Positions 28,770-38,288 of a stretch of 64,000 bases of DNA are shown here, piece by piece. The notes under the pieces are model-generated. The model did no database searches and was not told the origin of the DNA. It saw only the letters and a list, made by a program, of their open reading frames with translations. This DNA comes from Qipengyuania vulgaris (GTDB lineage: Bacteria; Pseudomonadota; Alphaproteobacteria; Sphingomonadales; Sphingomonadaceae), in assembly GCA_000756795.1 (NCBI GenBank), contig CCSI01000004.1, forward strand, positions 62,001-126,000. Reading direction: 5' to 3'. Each line of letters begins with the position of its first letter. The first letter of the stretch is position 1. The translations under genes were made by a program, and so were the position numbers.

Positions 28770-29459
28770 ATGTTCGAAACTCTCACGCTGGCACTGATAC
28801 TCGTGCCTTGCCTCATCATCGCCATCGTCTTCCATGAGGTCGCGCATGGCTGGACCGCGCTGGCGCTTGGCGACACCACTGCGCGCGATATGGGGCGGTT
28901 GACGCTCAACCCCATCAAGCACGTCGACCCCGTCGGGACGCTGCTCGTGCCGGGCGCTTTGGCGCTGTTCGGCGGGCCGATTTTCGGCTGGGCCAAGCCT
29001 GTGCCGGTCAATGCGCGCAGGCTCGACAATCCGCGCTACGGCATGATGGCAGTCGCTGCCGCGGGGCCGGGGACGAATATCCTGCTCGCGCTCATCGGGG
29101 CGGTGGTGTTCGGCATCATTGCCGGCTTCACCATCAACTGGGGCGGGACGATACCCGAGTGGATGATGACGTCTTTCGCTTTCTTCATCCTCATCAACAC
29201 CTTCCTCGCGCTGTTCAACATGCTCCCCATTCCGCCGTTCGACGGCTCGCACATCGTCGGCGGATTGCTCCCACGCAGCTGGGCGGCGGGTTGGCAAAAG
29301 CTGCAGGCCATGGGCATGCTGCTCATCCTCGTGCTGATTGCAGCAACGTGGGCCTTCCCCGATGCGCGCTGGGTGGAGCGCGTTTTCTTCGGCCCGGTCA
29401 CGTGGCTCGTCGAGCAGTTCTACGAGGTCTCGCAAGCCGTCTCGCGGCTGATTGCATGA
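28770..29459 (+). CDS. Site-2 protease family (M50) membrane metalloprotease
   Basis: The 229-residue protein has the zinc motif HEVAHG at about residues 22-27 in the first membrane region and NMLPIPPFDGSH, the second metal-ligand Asp, near residue 155. It belongs to the short M50B group (Rv2869c-distinct, often called FpsC/YwhC-like). The start is ATG 28770. It is coupled to truB by ATGA. The substrate is unknown. Confidence 0.92.
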   Translation: MFETLTLALILVPCLIIAIVFHEVAHGWTALALGDTTARDMGRLTLNPIKHVDPVGTLLVPGALALFGGPIFGWAKPVPVNARRLDNPRYGMMAVAAAGPGTNILLALIGAVVFGIIAGFTINWGGTIPEWMMTSFAFFILINTFLALFNMLPIPPFDGSHIVGGLLPRSWAAGWQKLQAMGMLLILVLIAATWAFPDARWVERVFFGPVTWLVEQFYEVSQAVSRLIA

Positions 29460-30451
29460 CCGAGCGGACCAAACCCGCACCCCATGGCTGGCTGCTGCTC
29501 GACAAGCCGCGCGGGCTTGGCTCGACGCAGGCGGTCGGCCTGGTGAAGCGCGTGCTGAGGCAAGGCGGCTACAAGAAAACCAAGGTCGGGCATGGCGGCA
29601 CGCTCGACCCGCTGGCGGAAGGTGTGCTGCCCATCGCGCTGGGCGAGGCGACGAAGCTGGCCGGGCGGATGCTCGATGCGAGCAAGATCTACGACTTCAC
29701 GATATCCTTCGGGACGCAAACCGATACTCTCGATACCGAGGGTGAGGTGGTCGCCAGTTCCGACCACATGCCGACCGGTGAGGACATCGCGGCCATCCTG
29801 CCGCAGTTCACCGGTCCCATCGAGCAGGCCCCTCCCGCCTATTCCGCCATTAAGATCGACGGAAAGCGCGCCTATGACCGCGCGCGGGCGGGCGAGGACT
29901 TGGAGATGAAGCTGCGCGCGACGACCATCCATGAATTGACCATCCTCCCCGGTACGGGGAGGGGGACCGTCGAAGACGGTGGAGGGGATCCGCCACTACA
30001 TGCCGGGGATGGTCCCCCTCCCCCGGCGGGGGAGGATAGCGTCACCCTTCGCGCCCATGTCTCCAAAGGCACATACATCCGTTCGCTTGCACGGGACATC
30101 GCGCTGGCCCTTGGAAGCGTGGGCCACGTCACCTATCTCAGGCGCATCAAGGCTGGCCCTTTCGCCGAGGAACAGGCGATTTCGCTGGACTCGGCAGAGG
30201 AAATCGCTAAGGGCGCGCCAATCGAAAACCTTCTCCTGCCGCTAGAGGCCGGACTGGACGACATCCCGGTCCTCAACCTCGAACCCGACAGCGCGCAGGC
30301 GGTCCGCCAGGGCCGGGTATTGTCGGACCTGCCCCATAGCGACGGGCTCCACCTTGCGAAGCTGGGAGAAACCCCGGTGGCACTGATGGAACTCGAAGCT
30401 GGCTCGGCCAAGGTCGTGCGGGGTTTCAACCTACCGGATGTCGCGGAGTAA
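29456..30451 (+). CDS. truB: tRNA pseudouridine-55 synthase TruB with inserted element
   Basis: A 331-residue TruB with catalytic Asp51 in [12 protein letters not shown], the [17 protein letters not shown] segment and [13 protein letters not shown]. It makes pseudouridine 55 in the T loop. Between the strand ending ATTIHELTI and the strand starting [13 protein letters not shown] there are about 31 extra residues ([19 protein letters not shown] and following) that correspond exactly to a palindromic DNA element, still in frame. Whether the protein tolerates it is inferred from intact motifs on both sides. Confidence 0.94.
   Translation: MTERTKPAPHGWLLLDKPRGLGSTQAVGLVKRVLRQGGYKKTKVGHGGTLDPLAEGVLPIALGEATKLAGRMLDASKIYDFTISFGTQTDTLDTEGEVVASSDHMPTGEDIAAILPQFTGPIEQAPPAYSAIKIDGKRAYDRARAGEDLEMKLRATTIHELTILPGTGRGTVEDGGGDPPLHAGDGPPPPAGEDSVTLRAHVSKGTYIRSLARDIALALGSVGHVTYLRRIKAGPFAEEQAISLDSAEEIAKGAPIENLLLPLEAGLDDIPVLNLEPDSAQAVRQGRVLSDLPHSDGLHLAKLGETPVALMELEAGSAKVVRGFNLPDVAE
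29943..30036. repeat. 94-bp palindromic element inserted inside truB
   Basis: The element is bounded by inverted TCCTCCCC (29943-29950) and GGGGAGGA (30029-30036). Internally GGGGGACC (29961-29968) pairs with GGTCCCCC (30011-30018), ACCGTC/GACGGT forms a hairpin, and CCTCCCC/GGGGAGG another. The CTCCCC...GGGGAGGGGGACC...GGTGGAGGGG style matches intergenic palindromic repeats common in sphingomonads and Caulobacter. Only this copy occurs in the window. Confidence 0.8.
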
Positions 30452-30455
30452 ATGC

Positions 30456-30725
30456 ATGTCGGTTACCGCCGAAAAGAAACAGGAAATCATCAAGGACAAC
30501 GCCCAGGCAAAGGGCGACACCGGTTCGCCGGAAGTCCAGGTTGCAATCCTCACCGAGCGTATTCGCAACCTCACCGACCACTTCAAGGCCAACCACAAGG
30601 ACAACCACTCGCGTCGTGGTCTCCTCATGATGGTCAACAAGCGCCGTAACCTGCTCGCCTATCTCAAGAAGAAAGATGTCGAGCGTTACAACGCCCTGAT
30701 CGCGAAGCTGGGTCTTCGTAAGTAA
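30456..30725 (+). CDS. rpsO: 30S ribosomal protein S15
   Basis: The 89-residue S15 starts at [20 protein letters not shown] (ATG 30456) and has the universal segments [14 protein letters not shown] and [20 protein letters not shown]. It binds 16S rRNA helices 20-22. It follows truB after 4 bases and precedes pnp, the standard order. Confidence 0.98.
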   Translation: MSVTAEKKQEIIKDNAQAKGDTGSPEVQVAILTERIRNLTDHFKANHKDNHSRRGLLMMVNKRRNLLAYLKKKDVERYNALIAKLGLRK

Positions 30726-30735
30726 GAATTTCTCG

Positions 30736-30761
30736 GAGGGGCGGCCAAGAGGTCGCCCCTC
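30736..30761 (+). terminator. Terminator after rpsO
   Basis: GAGGGGCGGCC (30736-30746) pairs with GGTCGCCCCTC (30751-30761) around AAGA, followed by TTGCTATTT. The weak T-run suggests partial read-through into pnp. The stem core equals that at 1458-1480. Confidence 0.7.
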
Positions 30762-30858
30762 TTGCTATTTGGCACCCGTGCAATCCGGCGCGGCCTGCCA
30801 GTAAAGGGGGCTAGAAAAGCCCGAACCGGACCGGGACGGTATACCCGGCACTGTAGGC

Positions 30859-30884
30859 CCCGCACCGCAATAAGGCCGTGCGGG
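30859..30884 (+). promoter_or_regulatory. Leader hairpin upstream of pnp
   Basis: CCCGCAC (30859-30865) pairs with GTGCGGG (30878-30884) 17 bases before the pnp ATG. PNPase in many bacteria represses itself through a processed leader stem-loop; this hairpin is in the expected place, but the mechanism here is inferred. Confidence 0.4.
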
Positions 30885-30901
30885 CTATCCAAGGAAAATA
30901 C

Positions 30902-33187
30902 ATGTTCGACAAGAAAACCGTATCGATTGAATGGGGCGGAAAAACCCTCACTCTCGAAACCGGTCAGATCGCCCGTCAGGCTGACGGCGCCGTGCTGGCC
31001 ACCTACGGCGAAACCGTGGTGCTGTGCGCCGTGACCGCCGCCAAGAGCGTCAAGGAAGGCCAGGACTTCTTCCCGCTGACCGTTCACTACCAGGAAAAAT
31101 TCTCTGCCGCGGGCCGTATCCCGGGTGGCTTCTTCAAGCGCGAAGGCCGCGCCACGGAGAAGGAAACGCTGAGTTCGCGCCTGATCGACCGCCCCGTGCG
31201 TCCGCTCTTCCCCGAAGGCTTCTACAACGAAATCAACGTTATCTGCCAGGTTCTCTCGTTCGACGGTGAGACCGAGCCCGATATCGTCGCGATGATTGCT
31301 GCATCGGCCGCGCTGACCATCTCGGGCGTGCCTTTCATGGGACCGATCGGCGCTGCACGCGTCGGCTTCCGCAATGGCGAATACGAACTGAACCCCAGCC
31401 TTGCGACCGCGCTCGACGAAGAAGGTCGTCTCGACCTCGTCGTCGCCGCCACGCAGGACGCGGTGATGATGGTCGAATCCGAAGCCAAGGAGCTGACCGA
31501 AGAGGAAATGCTCGGCGCCGTCATGTTCGCGCATGACGAAAGCCGCAAGGTCATCGGTGCGATCATCGACCTCGCCGAACAGGCCGCCAAGGATCCGTGG
31601 GAAATCGATACTTCGGACGACACCTCGGCCATCAAGGAAAAGCTTCGCGGCATCATCGGCGACGATATCGCCGCTGCCTACAAGCTGACCGACAAGTCGG
31701 CCCGCTCGGACGCGCTCAACGCAGCACGTGCAAAGGGCAAGGAAGCCTTCGCCGACGAAGAAGCGCAGACGCAGCTCGTCGCCAACAAGGCGGTGAAGAA
31801 GCTCGAAGCGGAAATCGTTCGCGGCGCCATCATCAAGGACGGCACCCGCATCGACGGCCGCAAGCTCGACCAGGTTCGCCCGATCGAGGCGATGGTCGGC
31901 CTGCTTCCGCGTACGCATGGTTCGGCGCTGTTCACCCGCGGTGAAACGCAGGCGATCTGCACCACCACGCTGGGCACCAAGGATGCCGAGCAGATGATCG
32001 ATGGTTTGGAGGGTCTCTCCTACAACCACTTCATGCTGCACTATAACTTCCCGCCGTATTCGGTCGGTGAAGTCGGCCGTTTCGGTTTCACTGGTCGCCG
32101 CGAAACGGGTCACGGCAAGCTCGCGTGGCGCGCACTGCACCCCGTCCTGCCCGACCACGAGGACTTCCCCTACACGATCCGCGTTCTGTCGGACATCACC
32201 GAGTCCAACGGCTCGAGTTCGATGGCGACCGTTTGCGGTGGCTGTCTGTCGATGATGGACGCAGGCGTTCCGATCGAACGTCCGGTTTCCGGCATCGCCA
32301 TGGGCCTGATCCTCGAAGGCGACGACTTCGCAGTCCTGTCGGACATCCTGGGTGACGAAGATCACCTCGGCGACATGGACTTCAAGGTCGCGGGTTCGGA
32401 AGCTGGTATCACCACCATGCAGATGGACATCAAGGTTGCCGGCATCACGCAGGAAATCATGGCCAAGGCGCTGGAACAGGCGAAAGCCGGTCGCCAGCAC
32501 ATCCTCGGCGAGATGGCCAAGGCTCTCGGCTCGGCACGTACGGGCGTTTCCAAGCACGCTCCGCGCATCGAGACCATGCAGATCGACAAGTCGAAGATCC
32601 GTGACGTCATCGGTACGGGCGGCAAGGTGATCCGCGAGATCGTCGCTGAAACCGGCGCCAAGGTCGACATCGACGACGAAGGCGTGATCAAGATTTCGTC
32701 GAGCAATGCCGACGAGATCGAAGCCGCGAAGAAGTGGATCGAAGGCATCGTCGAAGAGGCGGAAGTCGGCAAGATCTACACCGGCAAGGTCGTCAACATC
32801 GTCGACTTCGGTGCATTCGTGAACTTCATGGGCGGCAAGGACGGTCTCGTCCACGTCAGCGAAATGAAGAACGAGCGCGTCGAAAAGCCGACCGACGTCG
32901 TGTCGGAAGGCCAGGAAGTGAAGGTCAAGGTCCTCGAGATCGACCAGCGCGGCAAGGTCCGCCTGTCGATGCGCGTGGTCGACCAGGAAACCGGCGAAGA
33001 ACTGGAAGACACTCGCCCGCCGCGCGAACCGCGCGGTGATCGCGGCCCGCGTGGCGGCGGTCGTGGCGGTGATCGTCGTGGCGGTGGCCGTGGCCCGCGT
33101 GGTGGCGGCCGTGACCGCGGCGGCGATCGCGGTGGCAACAACGACGGGGGCGGCGAAGCCCACGTGCCGGACTTCCTGAAGGACTAA
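30902..33187 (+). CDS. pnp: Polyribonucleotide nucleotidyltransferase (PNPase)
   Basis: A 761-residue PNPase with two RNase PH domains ([22 protein letters not shown]; later [13 protein letters not shown]), a helical linker, a KH domain ([15 protein letters not shown]), and an S1 domain ([28 protein letters not shown]). After the S1 domain comes a tail of about 50 residues rich in Arg-Gly-Gly, ending AHVPDFLKD. It degrades RNA 3' to 5' and may bind RNase E. ATG 30902 is used. Confidence 0.98.
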   Translation: MFDKKTVSIEWGGKTLTLETGQIARQADGAVLATYGETVVLCAVTAAKSVKEGQDFFPLTVHYQEKFSAAGRIPGGFFKREGRATEKETLSSRLIDRPVRPLFPEGFYNEINVICQVLSFDGETEPDIVAMIAASAALTISGVPFMGPIGAARVGFRNGEYELNPSLATALDEEGRLDLVVAATQDAVMMVESEAKELTEEEMLGAVMFAHDESRKVIGAIIDLAEQAAKDPWEIDTSDDTSAIKEKLRGIIGDDIAAAYKLTDKSARSDALNAARAKGKEAFADEEAQTQLVANKAVKKLEAEIVRGAIIKDGTRIDGRKLDQVRPIEAMVGLLPRTHGSALFTRGETQAICTTTLGTKDAEQMIDGLEGLSYNHFMLHYNFPPYSVGEVGRFGFTGRRETGHGKLAWRALHPVLPDHEDFPYTIRVLSDITESNGSSSMATVCGGCLSMMDAGVPIERPVSGIAMGLILEGDDFAVLSDILGDEDHLGDMDFKVAGSEAGITTMQMDIKVAGITQEIMAKALEQAKAGRQHILGEMAKALGSARTGVSKHAPRIETMQIDKSKIRDVIGTGGKVIREIVAETGAKVDIDDEGVIKISSSNADEIEAAKKWIEGIVEEAEVGKIYTGKVVNIVDFGAFVNFMGGKDGLVHVSEMKNERVEKPTDVVSEGQEVKVKVLEIDQRGKVRLSMRVVDQETGEELEDTRPPREPRGDRGPRGGGRGGDRRGGGRGPRGGGRDRGGDRGGNNDGGGEAHVPDFLKD

Positions 33188-33212
33188 GTCTTTCGGACTG
33201 AACACATGAAGA

Positions 33213-33238
33213 GGGGCCGCGGGTTATCCTGCGGCCCC
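33213..33238 (+). terminator. Terminator after pnp
   Basis: GGGGCCGC (33213-33220) and GCGGCCCC (33231-33238) form the stem, with GG/CC extending inside the 10-base loop, followed by TTTTTTT. A strong factor-independent terminator. Confidence 0.9.
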
Positions 33239-33367
33239 TTTTTCGTGCGCGGCTGCGATCATGTTAGAATGGCGCTCCAACCGAAGGCCGCCATCGAAGA
33301 GCCGAGTCGCGGGAGAAAGCAGAGACGGATCGCCGGTGTCGCTTGTCCAGCACGAGGGAGAGCGAAA

Positions 33368-34429
33368 ATGATCCAGCAAATCGACATGCAGAAAGTGGAG
33401 GAATTCTCCGGCAAGGTTATCGGCGATGTGGCCGGGGCGCTAAGCCTGTTCATGGCCTATATAGGTGACCAGGCGGGTCTGTTCGATGCGCTCGATGGCG
33501 AAGGGCGCATGAGCCTTGAGCAACTGTCAGACAAGACGGGCTACAATCCGAAATACCTCCACGAATGGCTCGGCTCGGTCAGCGCGGCCGGCTACATCAC
33601 CTTTCACCCGGAAGACGAAACTTTCTCGATATCGCCCGAACAGGCACTCGTCATGGCGCGGGAGGGTCAGCCGGCATGCATGCAAGGCTTCATCCAGGCG
33701 GTGGTCTCGCAATATGAAGAGCACGAAAAATCGGTCGAGACCTTCACATCCGGCCAGGGCAGGGCGTGGGGAGAGCATTCGCAATGCCTTTTCTGCGGGA
33801 CCGATCGCTTCTTCCGTCCCGGCTATCAGGCCAATCTCGTCGACAGCTGGATACCGTCTCTCGAAGGTGTCGAGGCGAAACTGAACGAAGGTGCCAAGGT
33901 GGCCGACATCGGCTGTGGTCACGGCTCATCGACCGTCCTGATGGCCAAGGCCTATCCCAATTCGATCATTCACGGCTTTGACTTCCACGAACCCTCGATC
34001 GCGGAAGCCCGCCAGAAGGCGAAGGATGCGGGCGTGTCCAATGTCGAGTTCCACGTGGCGACGGCGCAGGACTTCGATGGCGAGGGATACGACTTCGCCT
34101 GCATCTTCGACGCCTTGCATGACATGGGCGACCCGGTCGGCGCGGCAAAACATATCAGGGAGGCGTTGAAACAGGATGGGACCCTGATGCTGGTCGAACC
34201 CATGGCGGGGGATTCCATGGCCGAGAACATGCATCCGCTCGGCCAGATCTTCTATGCCTTCTCGACCACCGTTTGTACGCCCGCGTCGCTCTCGCAGCCG
34301 GTCGGCCTGGGTCTCGGGGCGCAGGCAGGCCAGGAACGTCTGACCGAAGTTCTGGAGGAAGCAGGCTTTGACAACGTGCGCCGCTCCGCCGAGACCCCGA
34401 CTAACATGGTCTTGGAAGTCACAGGCTGA
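33368..34429 (+). CDS. SAM-dependent methyltransferase with N-terminal winged helix
   Basis: The start at ATG 33368 has a GGGAGAG ribosome site and gives 353 residues. The N-terminal part (residues 20-90) looks like the dimerisation/winged-helix domain of plant-like O-methyltransferases. The class I SAM motif VADIGCGHGSSTVLMAKAYP is near 178-197, then GFDFHEPSI and FDALHDMGDP. The family includes Rv2258c-like proteins of unknown substrate. It is a single gene downstream of the pnp terminator. Confidence 0.87.
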   Translation: MIQQIDMQKVEEFSGKVIGDVAGALSLFMAYIGDQAGLFDALDGEGRMSLEQLSDKTGYNPKYLHEWLGSVSAAGYITFHPEDETFSISPEQALVMAREGQPACMQGFIQAVVSQYEEHEKSVETFTSGQGRAWGEHSQCLFCGTDRFFRPGYQANLVDSWIPSLEGVEAKLNEGAKVADIGCGHGSSTVLMAKAYPNSIIHGFDFHEPSIAEARQKAKDAGVSNVEFHVATAQDFDGEGYDFACIFDALHDMGDPVGAAKHIREALKQDGTLMLVEPMAGDSMAENMHPLGQIFYAFSTTVCTPASLSQPVGLGLGAQAGQERLTEVLEEAGFDNVRRSAETPTNMVLEVTG

Positions 34430-34490
34430 CTATCGCGCGCGGGCCGGGACGGCTAACGGGTCACTCGTAGCTGCAAATTCAGGATTGCCC

Positions 34491-35171
34491 ATGCTCCCGC
34501 GCGAAGAACTAGCCAAAGCCCAGATACCCGGAGGCGACACGCTGACGCTGGTCAGTCACGGGCGCGATTTCATCATCATGCTCGGCCGGAACGAGCTGAT
34601 GGGCACGCGCATGCAGTTCAGCGAGGAACAGCTTGCCGAACTGACCCTGGCCGAATTGCGCACAAGCGCGCCGCGCGTCCTCATCGGCGGCTACGGGATG
34701 GGCTTCACTTTCCGCAAGGCCCTGGAGAAATGCGGGGCCAAGGGCGAGGTCGTGGTTGCCGAAGTGGTGCCCGAAATCCTCGAATGGGCCGAGTGGCCGC
34801 TGTCGCACCTGACCGGCGACACGCTCAAGGACCCGCGCGGCGAGGTTGTGCTGTGCGACGTGGCGGCGCTGATCGACGATGCCAATGACGGAACTTGTGC
34901 GAAATGGGATGCCATCCTGCTCGATGTCGACAACGGACCTGACGGCATCGTGCGCGATGGCAACGAGCGGCTCTACTCGCGCACCGGCCTCGGCAAGGCG
35001 CGCGATGCCCTCAATCCCGGCGGCGTACTGGCGGTGTGGTCCGCCGCGCCCGACCACAGGTTACGTATCCGCCTCAAGGAAGCAGGCTTTGATGTCGAGG
35101 AACGGACCGTGCGTGCACGGCCCAACAACAAGGGGCCGCGCCACACCATCTGGTTCGCCCGCAAGGGCTGA
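34491..35171 (+). CDS. Spermidine synthase-like methyltransferase-fold protein
   Basis: A 226-residue Rossmann-fold protein with LIGGYGMGFTFRKALEK (nucleotide motif), VAEVVPEILEWAE and WDAILLDVDNGPD, typical of the spermidine synthase/SpeE-like group often annotated in alphaproteobacteria. The N-terminal beta domain of true spermidine synthases is reduced, so polyamine synthesis is not assured. ATG 34491 is taken. It is convergent with the GGDEF gene, with stop codons 3 bases apart. Confidence 0.82.
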   Translation: MLPREELAKAQIPGGDTLTLVSHGRDFIIMLGRNELMGTRMQFSEEQLAELTLAELRTSAPRVLIGGYGMGFTFRKALEKCGAKGEVVVAEVVPEILEWAEWPLSHLTGDTLKDPRGEVVLCDVAALIDDANDGTCAKWDAILLDVDNGPDGIVRDGNERLYSRTGLGKARDALNPGGVLAVWSAAPDHRLRIRLKEAGFDVEERTVRARPNNKGPRHTIWFARKG

Positions 35172-35174
35172 CGG

Positions 35175-36362
35175 TCAGCTGGCCGCGACTTCACTCAGCG
35201 AAGCAGAGGGCCGGAATTCGCTCAGCGTGAGGCTGCGATTGCGACCGCTTTCCTTGGCCGCATAGAGCGCGCGGTCGGCCCGCTTCATGGCTGACTGGAG
35301 AGTGTCTTCGGGTTGCATGGCCGAAAGCCCTGCGCTGGCGGTTACCGGATAGGGCAGGTCCGCAACAGCGTCGCGGATGGCGATGGTCAGGCGGCGGCGT
35401 GCCGTTTCTGCCACGTCCTGCCAGTTGTCAGCATAGACCAGCAGCACGAACTCCTCTCCGCCGAGGCGCGCGACGAACAGGTCTTCACCCTGAAGGCCAT
35501 TAGCCGCTGCCACGAGCACCTTGTCGCCGACATCGTGTCCGAAGCTGTCGTTGATCTGCTTGAAATGGTCGCAGTCGACGATGGCGATTCCGTCCGGGCG
35601 CCTGTTCACGCTGCTATTGAAATGCTGTTCCAGCCCGCGGCGGTTGGCGATGTTGGTAAGCGGGTCGAGCGCGGTTGCCAGCTTGGCCGCGCGCATGTCG
35701 GCCAGCGCACGGTCGCGTTCGTCCTTCACGCGCATGAACCCATCGGCAACGCCCATGGTCGTGACAACGAATTCCAGCATGACGGCAAATACCATCGCAG
35801 TCAGGTAATAGTGCATCATGCCCCCGACGATCAGCTCGTGCAGCAATGCCGCGAACCCGACCGAAAGCGCGGGCGTCCAGGCCATCGCTTGAAAAAGAGC
35901 AGCACGGCTCCCCTTGCGGATACTTTCGAACAGGGCCCAGACGAGCATGCCGGCGAAGCCGAGCAATACGAGATCGTGCAGCCAATCGAGCTTGCCAGCG
36001 AAAATGACTGCGGGAAGAAGCGCGATTGGTATGAGACTGACCGGAAGCATCAGGCGCAACAAGCGCCGGGCCTGGCGCACGACCACGCGCCGCTCGATGT
36101 AGGACGCCAGCAGGGGGCCACATACGGCAAGGCTGATATCGGTCGCTACCGCGCCTGCCAGCAAGCGCTCGGCTTCGCCAATTCCGAGCAAATTGGGAAG
36201 TAGCGGCGAAAGCGCCCAGACCATGACGGTCAGGGCGGTTATACGCGCTACAAGCCAAAGCAGGAACTGCTGGCGCATGATCGCAAACAGCGCCGCAGCG
36301 GTGCCGCCGAAGATAAATGCGCTTGCAAAGAAGGCGCCAAGAGTGGCGCTCGTCCAATCCAT
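35175..36362 (-). CDS. Membrane-bound diguanylate cyclase (GGDEF)
   Basis: The 395-residue product (ATG 36362; a GTG eight codons earlier is also open) has six to seven N-terminal membrane segments, then a GGDEF domain from about residue 225. It includes DPLTNIANRRGLEQHF, DCDHFKQINDSFGHDVGD and the active-site ARLGGEEFVLL. It makes cyclic di-GMP. No EAL or PilZ domain is attached. The membrane part probably senses an unknown signal. Confidence 0.94.
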   Translation of the reverse strand: MDWTSATLGAFFASAFIFGGTAAALFAIMRQQFLLWLVARITALTVMVWALSPLLPNLLGIGEAERLLAGAVATDISLAVCGPLLASYIERRVVVRQARRLLRLMLPVSLIPIALLPAVIFAGKLDWLHDLVLLGFAGMLVWALFESIRKGSRAALFQAMAWTPALSVGFAALLHELIVGGMMHYYLTAMVFAVMLEFVVTTMGVADGFMRVKDERDRALADMRAAKLATALDPLTNIANRRGLEQHFNSSVNRRPDGIAIVDCDHFKQINDSFGHDVGDKVLVAAANGLQGEDLFVARLGGEEFVLLVYADNWQDVAETARRRLTIAIRDAVADLPYPVTASAGLSAMQPEDTLQSAMKRADRALYAAKESGRNRSLTLSEFRPSASLSEVAAS

Positions 36363-36555
36363 TTTTCGCCCCAATTGCCATGGCACAAAAGCGTGCCGGT
36401 CCCTGGTGCCCCCTGTTTGACATCAAGGCATGACAAGCTGGTCAACCGACGTAGTAACCAGCAATATAAGAAATATCGGGAAACCCCATGATTCCCGAAG
36501 CTTGGCCGGGTTAAGGAATGACGGCAGAATTGTAAATAATTACGGCCTGAATCAG

Positions 36556-36590
36556 AAAACCCGCCCGCTTCCTGATAGGATGCGGACGGG
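36556..36590 (-). terminator. Terminator-like hairpin after gcrA
   Basis: On the minus strand GCGGACGGG and CCCGCCCGC arms (36582-36590 and 36560-36568, one mismatch) enclose TCC/GGA and are followed by TTTT. It lies 37 bases past the gcrA stop. The other bases from 36363 to 36555 hold no convincing gene; a 66-codon plus-strand frame there lacks a ribosome site. Confidence 0.6.
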
Positions 36591-36626
36591 CTTTCGCAAT
36601 TCTCACGAAGTGGCTGGTCGTTCGCC

Positions 36627-37307
36627 TTAGCGTACGCGCGGACCACCGAAAGGCAGGGGCGGAGGGGGACGGCGCGCACCGCGGGGCAGCTGTGCCTGAT
36701 AGGCGCGCCCGCAATGTTCGACACAATAGGGGAAGCCGGGGTTCACCGCTTCGCCGCAGAAATGGAAATCGGGTTCGCCCGGGTGGCCCATCGGCCAGCG
36801 GCAGACCTTGTCCGACAGGTCGAGCAGGCTGGTCTTGTCGGCAATCGACGGGTCGGGCTTGGCCGGCACTAGACGGCGCGGCGGTGCGGGCGGAATGGGC
36901 GGCTGCTGGTCGCCGGGACCCTGGCGCAGGAAGCCGCCAGGGCCGACCGAAACGATTTTCGGCAGGTCGGGGCGCTTGTCGGGAAGCGGCTGCGACGGGA
37001 TTGCCGCGTCGGGCTTCATCGCAGGCTTGGCCGCGGGCTGTGCAGGCGCGGGCGCCGGGGCGGGTGCAGCCGCGCGCGGCGCGACCTTTTTCGGAGCGGG
37101 CTTGGGCGCGGGCTTGGGCTTGGGCGCTGCCTTCTTCTTTTCCGCCGCCTTCACGGGAGAGGGGCGCGATTTGAGACCAAGGCGGTGGGCCTTGCCGATG
37201 ACCGCATTACGGCTGACGCCGCCCAGTTCCTCGGCAATCTGGCTGGCGGTCGAGCCGCCTTCCCACATTTTCTTCAGCGTCGCGATCCGTTCGTCGGTCC
37301 AGCTCAT
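36627..37307 (-). CDS. gcrA: GcrA cell cycle regulator
   Basis: The 226-residue protein begins MSWTDERIATLKKMWEGGST, the GcrA helix-turn-helix that reads GANTC methylation, followed by SQIAEELGGVSRNAVIGKAHRLGL. A Lys/Pro/Ala-rich linker occupies residues 48-120. The C-terminal RNA-polymerase-binding region has conserved CRWPMGHPGEPDFHFCG and YCVEHC. It acts with CcrM in alphaproteobacterial cell-cycle control. ATG 37307 is used; upstream residues in the frame are not GcrA. Confidence 0.97.
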   Translation of the reverse strand: MSWTDERIATLKKMWEGGSTASQIAEELGGVSRNAVIGKAHRLGLKSRPSPVKAAEKKKAAPKPKPAPKPAPKKVAPRAAAPAPAPAPAQPAAKPAMKPDAAIPSQPLPDKRPDLPKIVSVGPGGFLRQGPGDQQPPIPPAPPRRLVPAKPDPSIADKTSLLDLSDKVCRWPMGHPGEPDFHFCGEAVNPGFPYCVEHCGRAYQAQLPRGARRPPPPLPFGGPRVR

Positions 37308-37382
37308 GCGAATCAAATATCCTTCGTGTTTCCGCCCTTGGCCGTCTTGCCAGCGGAAGTGCTTGGCCCTAGGCGCACGCCC

Positions 37383-38288
37383 ATGGCCGATCAAGTCCAA
37401 CCCGCTCCCGCAAACCTGTCCGGCAGCGACGATGCCTCTTTCACCGATAATACGGGTAAGGGGAGGGGCAGTTTCCCGAAACGCGGAGAGCCTGTGATTA
37501 CGGGCATCAACCGCGTGGGGCTATGGAGTCTCTATATTAAGGAGGTGCGGCGGTTTCTCAAGGTCCAGACGCAGACAATCTGGGCCCCTGCCGTTACCAC
37601 GCTGCTGTTTCTGGTGATTTTCACCGTCGCACTGGGCCGCGAGGGGCGCGAGGTGCTGGGCGTAAACTTCGCCACCTTCGTTGCGCCGGGCCTCATCGTG
37701 ATGGGCATGATGCAGAACGCCTTTGCCAATTCCAGCTTCTCGCTGCTCTCGGGCAAGATACAGGGCACCATCATCGACTTGCTGATGCCGCCGCTTTCAA
37801 CCGGCGAATTGTTGACCGGCATCGTTGCGGCCGCCGTCACGCGGGCGGTCGCTGTCGGCTGTGCGGTGGCGCTGGCGATGACGTTCTATCCCGGCGTGGA
37901 CCTGGTACTTGCGCACCCGTGGGCGGTGGCATGGTTCGGCCTGATGGGCGCGGTGATGCTGGCGCTGATGGGGCTGCTCGCGTCGATCTGGGCGGAGAAG
38001 TTCGACCATAACGCGGCCGTCACGAACTTCGTGATAGCCCCGCTCAGCCTGCTGTCGGGCACCTTCTACGTCATCGACAACCTCGCGCCGCTGTTCCAGG
38101 TTATCAGCCGGTTCAATCCGTTTTTCTACGTCATCAGTGGCTTCCGCTTCGGCTTTCTCGGCCAAAGCGACATCGGCGATACCAATGCAGCGCTCGTCCA
38201 GAGCGCCATAGGGCTCGGCGTTTTCAACCTCGTCTTTGCCTTCGTGGTCTACCGCATCCTCGCCTCGGGCTGGAAAATCCGCAGCTAG
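37383..38288 (+). CDS. ABC-2 type transporter permease
   Basis: A 301-residue product from ATG 37383; GTG 37494 (GGAG upstream) would remove 37 residues and is a real alternative. Six membrane helices are visible and the ABC-2 signature is near YVIDNLAPLFQVISRFNPFFYVISGFR. Typical partners are an ATPase encoded next to it, but none is here, so the ATPase must be elsewhere. Substrate may be a lipid, polysaccharide or drug. Confidence 0.88.
   Translation: MADQVQPAPANLSGSDDASFTDNTGKGRGSFPKRGEPVITGINRVGLWSLYIKEVRRFLKVQTQTIWAPAVTTLLFLVIFTVALGREGREVLGVNFATFVAPGLIVMGMMQNAFANSSFSLLSGKIQGTIIDLLMPPLSTGELLTGIVAAAVTRAVAVGCAVALAMTFYPGVDLVLAHPWAVAWFGLMGAVMLALMGLLASIWAEKFDHNAAVTNFVIAPLSLLSGTFYVIDNLAPLFQVISRFNPFFYVISGFRFGFLGQSDIGDTNAALVQSAIGLGVFNLVFAFVVYRILASGWKIRS

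Noticed and set aside
29456-30451. truB suspected to be a pseudogene because of the repeat
   Set aside because: The insertion keeps the frame, and conserved motifs continue on both sides to a normal stop.
30686-33205. 839-codon minus-strand open frame across pnp
   Set aside because: Coding shadow of pnp; pnp has all expected domains on the other strand.
36430-36630. 66-codon plus-strand frame between the GGDEF gene and gcrA
   Set aside because: No ribosome site, overlaps the gcrA terminator hairpin and reads partly through gcrA; composition unlike neighbouring genes.
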